In this document: positions 34,926-44,258 of the stretch, piece after piece
How positions within the stretch are numbered: the stretch's first letter is position 1
Layout: every line of letters starts with the position of its first letter
DNA from: Planctomycetaceae bacterium
Lineage (GTDB): Bacteria > Planctomycetota > Phycisphaerae > UBA1845 > UTPLA1
DNA: 64,000 nt
Assembly: GCA_006969385.1 (NCBI GenBank)
Contig: CP030884.1
Coordinates: forward strand, 4,520,249 to 4,584,248
Direction: 5' to 3'
Program-made: the position numbers and the translations under genes
Notes under the pieces: model-generated
What the model was told of the DNA's origin: nothing
The model's database searches: none
Seen by the model: the letters and a program-made list of their open reading frames with translations, nothing else

Positions 34926-36332
34926 ATGGCCGTTCCTATTGTTGCCATCGTCGGTCGACCCAACGTCGGCAAAAGTTCGCTCTTGAATTGTCTGGCGCGC
35001 AAGCGCATCAGCATCGTGGAGCCGACGGCCGGCGTCACGCGCGATCGTGTCAGCACCGTCATCGAATACGAAGAGCGTTACTTCGAGTTGATCGACACCG
35101 GCGGTTACGGCATCGACGATCACGACAACCTGACCGACCACGTCGAAGGCCAGATCCGTCAAGCCATCGCCAGTGCGAATCTCATCCTCTTTGTGGTCGA
35201 TCTGCTTGCCGAAATCACGCCGCTCGACCAGACCGTGGCCGACTTGTTGCGCTCGGTTGACGTTCCCGTGCAACTGGTCGCCAACAAAGCCGATACCGAC
35301 CAACAAGAAAACTACGCAGGAACCTTTGAAGCCCTCGGCTTCGGTACGCCAATGTGCGTCTCGGCGTTGCACGGTCATCATCGGCGCGACCTGCTCGATA
35401 CGATTCTCGAACGGCTTGGCCCCGATGCGGACAACGAACCGCCGCAGACGGTAATGAAGGTCGCCCTCGTCGGTCGTCGCAACGTCGGCAAGAGCACGTT
35501 CATCAATGCCTTGGCCGGTAACGAGCGCGTGATCGTGAGCGAAGTTCCGGGCACCACGCGCGACGCGATCGACGTGCGCTTCGCCATTGACGGTCGCGAG
35601 TTCGTCGCCATCGATACCGCCGGTGTGAAACGTCGTAGCAAACACAAAACTAGCATCGAGTATTTCAGTACCGACCGTTCGCTCGCATCGATTCGCCGCG
35701 CTGATGTCGTGCTGTTTCTGATCGACTCGACCACGCCGATCACCGAAGTCGACAAGAAACTCGCCGAGTTGATCGTGAACGAGTTCAAGCCGTGTGTGAT
35801 CGTGATCAACAAGTGGGACCTGGCCAAGGGTTTCGCCGACGCCGAGGAATACGCGGATTATCTCGCGAAGGTATTGCCCCACCTCGCCTACGCACCGTTG
35901 GCTTTCACCACGGCCACCGAAGGCCGCAACATTCAAAGCACGCTCGACGTTGCGCAAGGCCTGTTCAAGCAAGCATCCACCCGTGTTACCACCGGCCAAC
36001 TCAACCGCGCGATCGAGGCGGCCATCGAAGATCGACAACCCTCCGCCGACCATCACGGCGTGCAGCCGAAAATTTATTACGCCACCCAAGTTGGCGTGCG
36101 CCCGCCGACGGTCGTACTCTTCGTGAATAATCGCGCGATCATGCGCGAACAATATCGCCGATTCATGGAACGCCGTATTCGCGAAACTTTACCCTTCGAT
36201 GAGACACCGGTACGATTGATATGGCGGGAACGCCAGCAAAAACGCCGAACGCACGGCCCAGCCGCACCGATCGTGGTGGAGCCGGAGGCCGATGCGCTCG
36301 GCGATGCGGATGACGGCGACTACGATTATTAG
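34926..36332 (+). CDS. der: Ribosome-assembly GTPase Der (EngA)
   Basis: Der is an essential GTPase of large ribosomal subunit assembly. The 468-residue protein has two tandem G domains: GRPNVGKSSLLN at residues 9-20 with DTGG and NKAD, and GRRNVGKSTFIN with DTAG and NKWD. A KH-like domain follows (about 350-440) and ends in a variable acidic tail. The length is standard. A stop-free antisense frame of 629 codons over this gene is a shadow. Confidence 0.97.
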   Translation: MAVPIVAIVGRPNVGKSSLLNCLARKRISIVEPTAGVTRDRVSTVIEYEERYFELIDTGGYGIDDHDNLTDHVEGQIRQAIASANLILFVVDLLAEITPLDQTVADLLRSVDVPVQLVANKADTDQQENYAGTFEALGFGTPMCVSALHGHHRRDLLDTILERLGPDADNEPPQTVMKVALVGRRNVGKSTFINALAGNERVIVSEVPGTTRDAIDVRFAIDGREFVAIDTAGVKRRSKHKTSIEYFSTDRSLASIRRADVVLFLIDSTTPITEVDKKLAELIVNEFKPCVIVINKWDLAKGFADAEEYADYLAKVLPHLAYAPLAFTTATEGRNIQSTLDVAQGLFKQASTRVTTGQLNRAIEAAIEDRQPSADHHGVQPKIYYATQVGVRPPTVVLFVNNRAIMREQYRRFMERRIRETLPFDETPVRLIWRERQQKRRTHGPAAPIVVEPEADALGDADDGDYDY

Positions 36333-36381
36333 TAATTGTTACGCCTAATCGCGTACAAGCGGCGTCGCCGGCGAAACACTC

Positions 36382-36951
36382 ATGCGGAGAATGACTTTGA
36401 TTGAATTTCATTGCGAACATTGCAATATGAAAGTCACCGCGCCCGACGCCGATGGCGGTCAGCAAGCCAAGTGCCCGCATTGCCACGGCGTAAACTACAT
36501 CCCCTCTGCCGGTGGCGATCTGGAAGAAATCCCGCTCGCGCCGCTGGATGAAGCCGAAGAACGCCGTCGCCGGCAGTCGTTTGCCGAAGACATGCAAATT
36601 CAGCGCAGCCTCAGCAACGAACGATCCGCGCCGGGCGAACCCGGTCGTCGCCGGTCGCGCAATCTGGACGGCACACGCGCGACCCCAAAACCAGCCGCCG
36701 CACCGCGCACCGATCTCGGCGATAAACAAATAAACTCGATGGTCGTGCAGTTCATCGTCGCCATGGCTGGTGGTCGCCTCGGCGAAGCCGACGGCATTGC
36801 CGCACAACTTGCGCCCCATCGCGACCGCGTACTTTCCGCACTTAACGAAATCACCTCGAACAACGGTGCGGCCAACGCCTATGGGCTTCCAACCTTGCCC
36901 AAGCCGGTATTGCTCGGCTTCGCCAAGCAGTTGCAAGGAAAGTTGCAATAA
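36382..36951 (+). CDS. Zinc-ribbon protein of unknown function
   Basis: A 189-residue protein with an N-terminal zinc ribbon (FHCEHCNMKVTAPDADGGQ then AKCPHC), of the kind common in planctomycete regulatory and structural proteins, then a long charged Arg-rich linker and a helical C-terminal half. No catalytic motif is seen. A second ATG three codons later (MTLIEF) is equally possible; neither has a well-placed Shine-Dalgarno. It lies between der and a kinase that also starts with a zinc ribbon. Confidence 0.7.
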   Translation: MRRMTLIEFHCEHCNMKVTAPDADGGQQAKCPHCHGVNYIPSAGGDLEEIPLAPLDEAEERRRRQSFAEDMQIQRSLSNERSAPGEPGRRRSRNLDGTRATPKPAAAPRTDLGDKQINSMVVQFIVAMAGGRLGEADGIAAQLAPHRDRVLSALNEITSNNGAANAYGLPTLPKPVLLGFAKQLQGKLQ

Positions 36952-37177
36952 TCCCGCTTGCCGTCCAATCGCGACGCCATGCTTCTTAAATCCATCTTAA
37001 TTGCCGACCGTCAAGCGCGTTTGACACGACGGAACCCGCCTCCATATCGTAAGTTAAGAGCGCTCGAAATCGGCGCGTGCAGTCGCGCTGCATTCAGCGT
37101 AGGATTGTGTCGCATACGCGCGATCGCGTAGCGTCGACACTCGCAAGCCCAAACGGATACGCGGGCGTAACACACTC

Positions 37178-38485
37178 ATGGCGGAGTCATCCGACACGCA
37201 ATCCGAACACGGCGGCGATCGCGTCGCCGTTGTTTGCAGCAACTGCGGACAGGCGTATCGCGTTGCCCGCCGCTTGTTGGGCCGACGGCTGCGCTGCAAG
37301 CATTGCCAGCTGCAATGGCGCGCCAAAGAAGTCCCCGCCGATGAGCTCAGCCAATATCGCAAACGCGCAGCCGCCGGTGAAGCCGATTCCGGCCAAGTCG
37401 GCCTGCGCTCCGAAGATGCCATCTCCGGCTCGAGCACTTCCGCCATCGACATGGGTTGGGCCGGGAAGCAAATCGGTCGCTACGAAGCCAAATCTTTGCT
37501 CGGTCACGGCGGCATGGGCGTCGTTTGGCGTGCTCACGATGAATCGCTGCGCCGCGATGTCGCCCTTAAAATCCTGACGCGCAATCGCGAAGAAAGCGCC
37601 AAGGCCGGTCTCAACCTCGACCTGTTTATGCAGGAAGCCCGTGCCGTCGCACAGTTGCAATTCCCCGCCGTTGTATCAATCTACGAAGTTGCGGAAGATC
37701 AGGGCCACGTCTTTCTCGCGCTCGAGTTGATGGAAGGCGGCACGCTCAAGGAACACGTCGAGAAGCACGGCCCCATCGAACCGCGCAAACTCTTCGAATG
37801 GCTCATCGGGCCTGTCAAAGCGCTCGGCCTCGCCCATCGCCGCAATATCATTCACCGCGACATCAAACCCAGCAATCTGATGTTCGACGAACACGATCAT
37901 CTCAAGCTGATGGACTTCGGACTTGCCGATGTGGCCGGTGAAGAAGTAAGCGAACGCCTGCGCGGTAAGGCCGTCGGTTCGCTCGGTTGGATCGCACCCG
38001 AAACCGCCAACGGTCGCGACACGACGGCGCAAAGCGATCTGTATTCGCTAGGGCTTGTGATGTATTTCGCGCTGACGGGTAAGTCACTGATACGCGGTAA
38101 GACGCGCTCCAAAGTCATCGCCGCCCACCGTACGCCGCCAACGCCCGACTTCCCTTCTTTAAAGAAATTCAGTCCAAAATGCCGCGCGATTCTGGAGCGC
38201 TGCCTTGCCGTAGATCCGAAAGATCGTTACCAATCGGCGGATGCGCTGCTGGTCGACTTGGAAGATTGTGCCAACTTCGACCCCGTCGAACGCCGCCGCC
38301 AGCGCAAGGCCACGCTACTCATCGTCGCGATTTCCGCCGTCACCAGCGCCATGATCGGCGTCGGCGTCGTGTTATACGTATTTTTGGATTTAATGAACCA
38401 ACAAGCCAAAGCCCGCGAACCCGCACGCGTGGCCCCCGCCCCGACCAACGACAATATTCCCTCAGAAAACTTGCCCACCGACTAA
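37178..38485 (+). CDS. Membrane-anchored Ser/Thr protein kinase with N-terminal zinc ribbon
   Basis: A 435-residue kinase. Residues 18-50 form a zinc ribbon (CSNCGQAYRVARRLLGRRL then CKHC). The Hanks-type kinase domain spans about 100-365: LLGHGGMGVVWRAHD, the lysine in DVALKIL, HRDIKPSNLM catalytic loop, MDFGLAD (DFG) and GSLGWIAPE. A single transmembrane helix lies near 380-402 (TLLIVAISAVTSAMIGVGVV), followed by a 30-residue tail, so the kinase is cytoplasmic and tail-anchored. The substrate is unknown. dxr starts 55 nt later. Confidence 0.92.
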   Translation: MAESSDTQSEHGGDRVAVVCSNCGQAYRVARRLLGRRLRCKHCQLQWRAKEVPADELSQYRKRAAAGEADSGQVGLRSEDAISGSSTSAIDMGWAGKQIGRYEAKSLLGHGGMGVVWRAHDESLRRDVALKILTRNREESAKAGLNLDLFMQEARAVAQLQFPAVVSIYEVAEDQGHVFLALELMEGGTLKEHVEKHGPIEPRKLFEWLIGPVKALGLAHRRNIIHRDIKPSNLMFDEHDHLKLMDFGLADVAGEEVSERLRGKAVGSLGWIAPETANGRDTTAQSDLYSLGLVMYFALTGKSLIRGKTRSKVIAAHRTPPTPDFPSLKKFSPKCRAILERCLAVDPKDRYQSADALLVDLEDCANFDPVERRRQRKATLLIVAISAVTSAMIGVGVVLYVFLDLMNQQAKAREPARVAPAPTNDNIPSENLPTD

Positions 38486-38540
38486 CCCCGGCCTACCATC
38501 CGCGTTCGACTTCGATGGTTCTTTGCCCGCGCACCCGTTC

Positions 38541-39692
38541 ATGCCCAAACGCGTCATTATTCTCGGTTCCACAGGTTCGATCGGTTGCAGTGCGCTCGAT
38601 GTCGCGCAGCATCTGGGAGATGAGTGCGAAGTCGTCGGACTCGCCGCCCGGTCCAATTGGCAACCGCTGCACCAGCAAATCAAACAGTTTCAACCTAAGG
38701 TCGCCGTCCTCAGCGACCCAACTGCCGCCGACCAACTCAACAATCAACCCGGCAACAACGGCACCGCCATTTGGGCCGGCGAAGACGCGATGGTCCGTAT
38801 GGTGCAGGAACTCGATGCCGACTTTGTGCTCGCCAGTATCGTGGGCGTGGCCGGGCTTGCCTCCACGCTGGCCGCTGTCGAGCGCGGCCTTACAGTCGGG
38901 CTCGCCAACAAAGAATCACTCGTGGTCGCTGGCAGCCTGATGGTGGACGCCGCCCGCCGCAGCGGTGCCAAGCTCATCCCTATCGACAGCGAACACTCCG
39001 CGATTTACCAATCTTTGCAATCCGGTCGCCACGAAGAGATCGAGCGGCTCTTGCTGACCGGCTCCGGCGGGCCGTTCCGCACCTGGACGACCGAGCAAAT
39101 CGCCAATGCCACGCTGGAAGACGCCCTAAAACATCCGACTTGGAACATGGGTCCTAAAATCACGGTGGACTCCGCCACGCTGATGAACAAGGCGTTGGAG
39201 ATCATCGAAGCCAAATGGCTTTTCGATGTGCCGCCCGAGCGGATTGAAGTCGTCATCCATCCCGAGTCGATTATTCACTCGATGGTCGCTTTTTGTGATG
39301 GCTCCATCATCGCTCAAATGGGCCAGCCCGATATGCGTACGCCGATTCAATACGCCCTTACGCACCCCCATCGCCATTTCCGCGGTGGCGACCGGCTGGA
39401 CTTTTCCGCTCTGGGCAAGATGCACTTCGAACCGCCCGATGAAAAACGGTTCCCGGCGTTGCGTTTAGGTCATCAGGTGGCCGAGCGCGGCGGGACCGCC
39501 GGCGCGGCCTTTAACGCCGCTAACGAAGCCGCCAACGAGCAGTTTCGCGCCGGCAAGATTCGCTTCGTGCGCATCGCCGAAATTGTAGAAGATGTTTTGA
39601 ACCGACACGCCTTTACGGCGCATCCGGACTTGGAGACGTTGACGGCTGTCGACGCCTGGGCCCGGCAAGAGGTATTGCAATGTTCGAAATGA
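38541..39692 (+). CDS. dxr: 1-deoxy-D-xylulose 5-phosphate reductoisomerase Dxr
   Basis: Dxr converts DXP to MEP with NADPH, the committed step of the MEP isoprenoid pathway. The 383-residue protein starts MPKRVIILGSTGSIG (NADPH site) and has GLANKESLV, the metal/substrate motif PIDSEHSA, LTGSGGPFRTW, KITVDSATLMNKALE and AANEAAN. A TTG start six codons earlier is possible but lacks support. Its 3' end overlaps rseP by 13 nt, the usual dxr-rseP pairing. Confidence 0.96.
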   Translation: MPKRVIILGSTGSIGCSALDVAQHLGDECEVVGLAARSNWQPLHQQIKQFQPKVAVLSDPTAADQLNNQPGNNGTAIWAGEDAMVRMVQELDADFVLASIVGVAGLASTLAAVERGLTVGLANKESLVVAGSLMVDAARRSGAKLIPIDSEHSAIYQSLQSGRHEEIERLLLTGSGGPFRTWTTEQIANATLEDALKHPTWNMGPKITVDSATLMNKALEIIEAKWLFDVPPERIEVVIHPESIIHSMVAFCDGSIIAQMGQPDMRTPIQYALTHPHRHFRGGDRLDFSALGKMHFEPPDEKRFPALRLGHQVAERGGTAGAAFNAANEAANEQFRAGKIRFVRIAEIVEDVLNRHAFTAHPDLETLTAVDAWARQEVLQCSK

Positions 39693-42187
39693 TGCTTGCG
39701 GCCCCGGACTTAACGCTGGCCGCCGCTCCCGTCTGGCTTAGCAATCTCTGGAATATCGGCCAGATGATTCTCGGCTTCTCCATCATCGTGTTTGTGCACG
39801 AGTTGGGGCACTTCGCCGCCGCCAAGTGGGCCGGCGTTAAAGTCGAGCAATTCGCCATCGGCTTTGGAAAGGAGCTGTTCGGCTTCACCAAAGGCGAAAC
39901 GCGTTATTCATTCAAGCTCCTTCCGCTGGGCGGATACGTGAAGATGCTGGGTCAGGAAGACTTTGTCGTCGACAAAAGCGGCGAAATCAAAGTCAAGCCC
40001 GACCCGAGATCCTTCACCAACAAATCCGTCTCCAAGCGCATGGTTATTGTCTGCGCCGGCGTCATCATGAATCTTATTTTCGCCGCCGTTGCCTTTACCC
40101 TCGTCGCCATGATCGGTCGTATGGAGCCGCCGGCTGTCGTTGGCCTTGTCAGACAAGAAATGCCCGCTGGCCTGGCCGGCATTCAGCCCGGCGATCGCTT
40201 CGTCGAAATCAATGGTGAGCCCGTCTCTACGTTTGATCAATTGATGGAGCGCGTGTCGCTCTCCGCCGGCGGCGAGACCATCGAAATCGTCGTCGAGCGC
40301 GACGGCAAGATCATCGACCCACCCTTTCGCATCGTGCCCGAATATCAGGAAGAAGTGCATCGTCGACAAATCGGCGTGAGTCCGGGGTCCAACACGCGCG
40401 TGGACGTCGTTATTCAGCCTGACGGCTTGAAGGGCGATAGCACCGCACTGCAGCGCAACGACAAAATCACGCATGTCGTCGTCGACGGCGAAAGACGCGC
40501 CGTCAATGCCAGCTATGGTGAACTCGAGCGCGCCATTCGCGTCCAGATGGGGCGGCCCGTGAAGCTGGTTGTGCAACGGCCCAAAGACGCGGAAACGCTC
40601 ACCACCGAAGCCCGTCACGCCTATAACCACGACGTCGAATCCAGCGAAGTCGAAGTCTCGATGAAGCCGCTGATGTATCCGGTGCCCTACAACGGCATCC
40701 AGCCCGCATCGGCAGGGCGCAAGATACAAGAGGCGTCCGTGCTGGGATTCGTACCGCGGCTGACTGTCGTCTTCACGACGGAGAAATTGGATGGCCCGTT
40801 TGATGACGCCGGCGTGAAGATGCTCGATGTGATCACCCGCATCGACACCATCGATCACCCGACCTATCAGGATGCCTTAGATTGTTTTAATCGCAACACG
40901 GGTAAGACCATCGATTTGCACGTGCGCCGTCCCTACACCGCCAATAAAGGCCTGAGCCAACAAGCCGTGCGTTTCCTTGCTGAACAGCGCGAGAAGATTC
41001 TGCAATCGGTTAGCGCCGACGGTGCCGATATTCAGGAACGCATGCGCGGAGATTTGAATGCGTCCAGCTTGCCGAAGCCCGAAGTCAAAACGATTCTCGA
41101 TAAACTGGCCACAGTGGAAGATGTGGATGCGTTGCGCGGTTGGCTCGAGAACGTGGACGTGCATCGGCTCAAGCTCAAGGTACCAACCGGCTCACTGATC
41201 AAAGACCGCACACTGGACGACTATTTGCAAGTGCTGCCGGTTAGCGAGGGCGAAGTGCTCGTTGCCAACATCGTCAAAGAATTCGGCAGCAATAAGACGA
41301 TGGCCGCCGCGTCGGAAATCCCGCTCTACGCGCGCATCACTAAGATCAATGAAGAATGGCTCGACGGTTGGAACGATTTTGTCTTAGCGCTGCGCGACCA
41401 CGCCGGTAAGCAGGTGCAACTTACCTATCGCGTGCTCAACGACATTCGCACCGTTGAGTTGGAAGTGCCCAACTGCGTGCAAGCGGAACTCGGCCTCTAC
41501 CCGGGCGACCGCATCGTGTCGATTGCCGGTCAATCGAGCATCGACGTGCCGGTCAAACAGGGTGATAACGAAACCAAGGTAACCTACTATCTGCCCGATC
41601 GTCGCGCGACCGCCGCGTTGCTCGAAGCCAACATCGGCAAAACAGTCAAAGTCGAATACGCCCGTTTCGGCGGTGAAAAAGGCAGCGGTGAATACGCGGT
41701 GACGGCGACCAATACCGACCCGTGGTTGGAACGCATCGGCTTTACAGCGAACTTCTATTGCTACGCCCTCGCCGAACGCAACCCGATCGCCAATCCGTTC
41801 GCCGCGTTCGTCGCAGGAAGCAAACGCGCCTACAACGCTACTGTCAGCACCGTGCGCACGATTCAGCGCCTGATTACGCGCGACATCGGCACGCGCAACA
41901 TGAGCGGTCCGCTGGGCATCATCGCCATTGGCTCCAAAGTCGCCGACAAAAGTGCGCTCGATTTGATCTGGCTGCTCGGTTTCCTCTCAGCAAACCTCGC
42001 AGTAATCAACTTCCTGCCGCTGCCGATTGTCGACGGCGGGTTGTTCCTGTTTCTGGTGCTGGAAAAAATTCGCGGCGAGCCGGTCAGCATTCGCGTACAA
42101 ATGGCCACGCAGATGATCGGCATCGCGCTGATCATGACGATTTTCGTGCTCGTGACGGCGCAGGATATTTATAAGTTGTTCTTATAG
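39680..42187 (+). CDS. rseP: Site-2 protease RseP, enlarged with extra PDZ regions
   Basis: An intramembrane zinc metalloprotease that cleaves anti-sigma factors or signal peptides in the membrane. The HExxH site is in IVFVHELGHFAAAKWAG (residues about 34-50), with the second metal motif NFLPLPIVDGG near the C-terminus and transmembrane segments at both ends. At 835 residues it is nearly twice the usual 450: the periplasmic part between the two halves holds several PDZ-like segments, for example AGLAGIQPGDRFVEINGEPV, and later ELGLYPGDRIVSIAGQSS. It might serve the ECF sigma/anti-sigma pair encoded at 43.6-45.6 kb (inference). Confidence 0.93.
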   Translation: MFEMMLAAPDLTLAAAPVWLSNLWNIGQMILGFSIIVFVHELGHFAAAKWAGVKVEQFAIGFGKELFGFTKGETRYSFKLLPLGGYVKMLGQEDFVVDKSGEIKVKPDPRSFTNKSVSKRMVIVCAGVIMNLIFAAVAFTLVAMIGRMEPPAVVGLVRQEMPAGLAGIQPGDRFVEINGEPVSTFDQLMERVSLSAGGETIEIVVERDGKIIDPPFRIVPEYQEEVHRRQIGVSPGSNTRVDVVIQPDGLKGDSTALQRNDKITHVVVDGERRAVNASYGELERAIRVQMGRPVKLVVQRPKDAETLTTEARHAYNHDVESSEVEVSMKPLMYPVPYNGIQPASAGRKIQEASVLGFVPRLTVVFTTEKLDGPFDDAGVKMLDVITRIDTIDHPTYQDALDCFNRNTGKTIDLHVRRPYTANKGLSQQAVRFLAEQREKILQSVSADGADIQERMRGDLNASSLPKPEVKTILDKLATVEDVDALRGWLENVDVHRLKLKVPTGSLIKDRTLDDYLQVLPVSEGEVLVANIVKEFGSNKTMAAASEIPLYARITKINEEWLDGWNDFVLALRDHAGKQVQLTYRVLNDIRTVELEVPNCVQAELGLYPGDRIVSIAGQSSIDVPVKQGDNETKVTYYLPDRRATAALLEANIGKTVKVEYARFGGEKGSGEYAVTATNTDPWLERIGFTANFYCYALAERNPIANPFAAFVAGSKRAYNATVSTVRTIQRLITRDIGTRNMSGPLGIIAIGSKVADKSALDLIWLLGFLSANLAVINFLPLPIVDGGLFLFLVLEKIRGEPVSIRVQMATQMIGIALIMTIFVLVTAQDIYKLFL

Positions 42188-42243
42188 CGCGATGCCGCGT
42201 TGATGAAATAACTCGCGAGTCATTCGAGAAGATTTCGATTCAG

Positions 42244-42274
42244 AGCCGCCGTGTCCTCACTGCGGCTTTTTCTT
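42244..42274 (+). terminator. Terminator after rseP
   Basis: AGCCGC pairs with GCGGCT around a 12-nt loop, followed by TTTTTCTTTT. It separates rseP from the convergent moaA. Confidence 0.75.
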
Positions 42275-43327
42275 TTACCCGCCAATCTGCGACATCTGTC
42301 GATTGCCGTAATACGAATGCACCTCTGGCTTAAACGCCACGCAATCGACAAACATCTTCTCCATCATCGCCCGGCGTGCCGCACTATCGGGCTGCGCCCG
42401 CAGCACCGGTCGCAATTCCACTTCGCCGCCATCGAATAGGCAACTGCGCAACTGTCCTTCCGCCGTTAATCGCAGCCGATTGCACGTTTCACAAAAGGGC
42501 TTCGACATCGCGCTAATAAATCCGACGCGACCCTCTGTCGAACCGATACGATACTCCCGCGCCGGCCCGGTGCCTGACGATTTCTTCTCAACCGGCTGTA
42601 ACGTGCCAACCTCGGCTTCAATGGCACGTTGAATCTCAACTTCGGGCACAAAGCGCGCTTCGTATTCACCGCCCAATGCCGTGCGGCCCAAAGGCATGTA
42701 CTCGATAAAGCGTACCGTCGTTTTGTTCTCAACTGCAAAGCGCGCAAACGCGGCAAACTCATCGTCGTTGATGCCGCGCATGGCTACGCAATTGATCTTC
42801 GGAAACCGAAAGCCCGCCGCTACCGCCGCATGAATCCCTGCAAAGACATCCTCAATCCGCGCCCCGCGCGTGATGGTCTTGAAGCGCTCGGGTGCTAGCG
42901 TATCGAGGCTCACTGTCAGTCGCTGCAAACCGGCATCTCTTAACTGCCCGGCAAACTGCGGCAATAACGCCCCATTGGTCGTCATCGATAAATCGGTATC
43001 CGGCCCGATCCGGCTCAACTTTTCGACCAAAGTCGGCAGCTCGTGCCGCACCAACGGTTCCCCACCCGTCAGCTTGAAACCGCGCACTCCCAGCCTGTAG
43101 GCCACCCGCGCCACATCGACGATCTCTTCAAACGTGAGCAGCGCCGCCCGCTCTGTCCAGCCGACGGCATCTTCCGGCATGCAATATACGCAGCGAAAAT
43201 TGCAGCGATCCGTCACGCTAATGCGTAACATCTGAACGGCGGAGATCGAACGCGGACCGGCGTTATCGCCCTGCCGCTCGTTGCTAGCCACCTCGATAAT
43301 GGGCAACGGATGTTCCATGATCGCCAT
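42275..43327 (-). CDS. moaA: GTP 3',8-cyclase MoaA
   Basis: Radical-SAM enzyme that starts molybdopterin synthesis by rearranging GTP. The 350-residue protein has the first cluster motif DRCNFRCVYCMPE, the SAM-contact GGEPL, the second cluster FCETCNRLRLTAEGQLRSC and the conserved terminal Gly-Gly (QIGG). The ATG used has GGAGG 8 nt upstream; a longer frame is open but lacks such a site. No other moa gene is nearby. Confidence 0.95.
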   Translation of the reverse strand: MAIMEHPLPIIEVASNERQGDNAGPRSISAVQMLRISVTDRCNFRCVYCMPEDAVGWTERAALLTFEEIVDVARVAYRLGVRGFKLTGGEPLVRHELPTLVEKLSRIGPDTDLSMTTNGALLPQFAGQLRDAGLQRLTVSLDTLAPERFKTITRGARIEDVFAGIHAAVAAGFRFPKINCVAMRGINDDEFAAFARFAVENKTTVRFIEYMPLGRTALGGEYEARFVPEVEIQRAIEAEVGTLQPVEKKSSGTGPAREYRIGSTEGRVGFISAMSKPFCETCNRLRLTAEGQLRSCLFDGGEVELRPVLRAQPDSAARRAMMEKMFVDCVAFKPEVHSYYGNRQMSQIGG

Positions 43328-43565
43328 TATGGTTGCCTCCGCGCTTGTAATAAAGCCCGGCCAAGCGTCGCATGCAGGTGTCGTTTCAATTCTGCCACTG
43401 GGAGCATCGGTCTCTCGCCGGTGCGAAAAGCAAATTTGCACCGCTAGGCCGCAGATGGCCCTCCAATCGATACCATTGCCAGGCGTCAATATTTGGTGCA
43501 GCGACCACCAAGCTGCTACCATGAATAAACCTTAGACTCACCCAAAACAGGAAAACCCACCCACC

Positions 43566-44240
43566 GTGCACGATCGGCTATCCAAAAAATCTGCCTCAAA
43601 CCCGGGAACTTCTCCGGCCAAAGAGGGTCTAAACAGATTGGAAGGCGATCGGTCGGTCGCCGATGCCGATGCGACGCGAGAGGCAAGCCTGATCGATCAG
43701 GCCCGCCTCGGCAGCACGCAGGCATTCGGCGAACTCGTGAATCTGCATCAAGACCGCGTTCTGCGGCTCTGTATGCGGCTGGCGGGTAGTCGGTCCGACG
43801 CGGAAGACCTCGCGCAGGAGACATTTATCCGGGCTTTTCGTGCCATCGATCGTTTCGACGATCGCGCTCGCTTTTACACGTGGATTTACCGGATCGCCGT
43901 GAATCTGGCGATTTCGGCCAACCGTCGCCTCGTGCGACGCCCGAATGAGTACGGTCTCGACCAGACCAACGGTAAACCCGCCGTCGGTCGTGTCGGGTTG
44001 ATCGAACTGGAGCAACCGGCGGATCGGATCGTCGCCAACGAACGCTCGAGCCAGTTGTGGCAGGCATTGGATGATATCGATCCGGAATACCGAGCGGTTC
44101 TCGTACTTCGCGAGATGGAAGGCTTGAGCTATGAGGAAATCCAGAACGTGTTCAAGATTCCGCTCGGAACCGTCAAGTCGCGCGTGCATCGTGCTCGCTT
44201 GGCGTTGCGAGAACGACTCAAACAACTGATGGACCGCTAG
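43566..44240 (+). CDS. ECF-type RNA polymerase sigma factor
   Basis: A 224-residue sigma factor of the RpoE/ECF class. Region 2 is at about 42-110 (FGELVNLHQDRVLRLCMRLA, DAEDLAQETFIRAFRAIDRF, FYTWIYRIAVNLA) and region 4 at about 165-220 (LVLREMEGLSYEEIQNVFKI, LGTVKSRVHRARLALRERL). The start is a GTG just after the moaA divergent region; the first 40 residues are not conserved. The next gene encodes a membrane anti-sigma factor, so the pair is probably a signal-transducing switch. Confidence 0.94.
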   Translation: MHDRLSKKSASNPGTSPAKEGLNRLEGDRSVADADATREASLIDQARLGSTQAFGELVNLHQDRVLRLCMRLAGSRSDAEDLAQETFIRAFRAIDRFDDRARFYTWIYRIAVNLAISANRRLVRRPNEYGLDQTNGKPAVGRVGLIELEQPADRIVANERSSQLWQALDDIDPEYRAVLVLREMEGLSYEEIQNVFKIPLGTVKSRVHRARLALRERLKQLMDR

Positions 44241-44258
44241 GATATTGCGGTAGCTTAA

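Noticed and set aside
34263..36152. A 629-codon open frame on the minus strand
   Set aside because: It lies antisense to der, whose motifs and length are certain; its sequence is low in conserved motifs and reflects the codon pattern of the sense gene.
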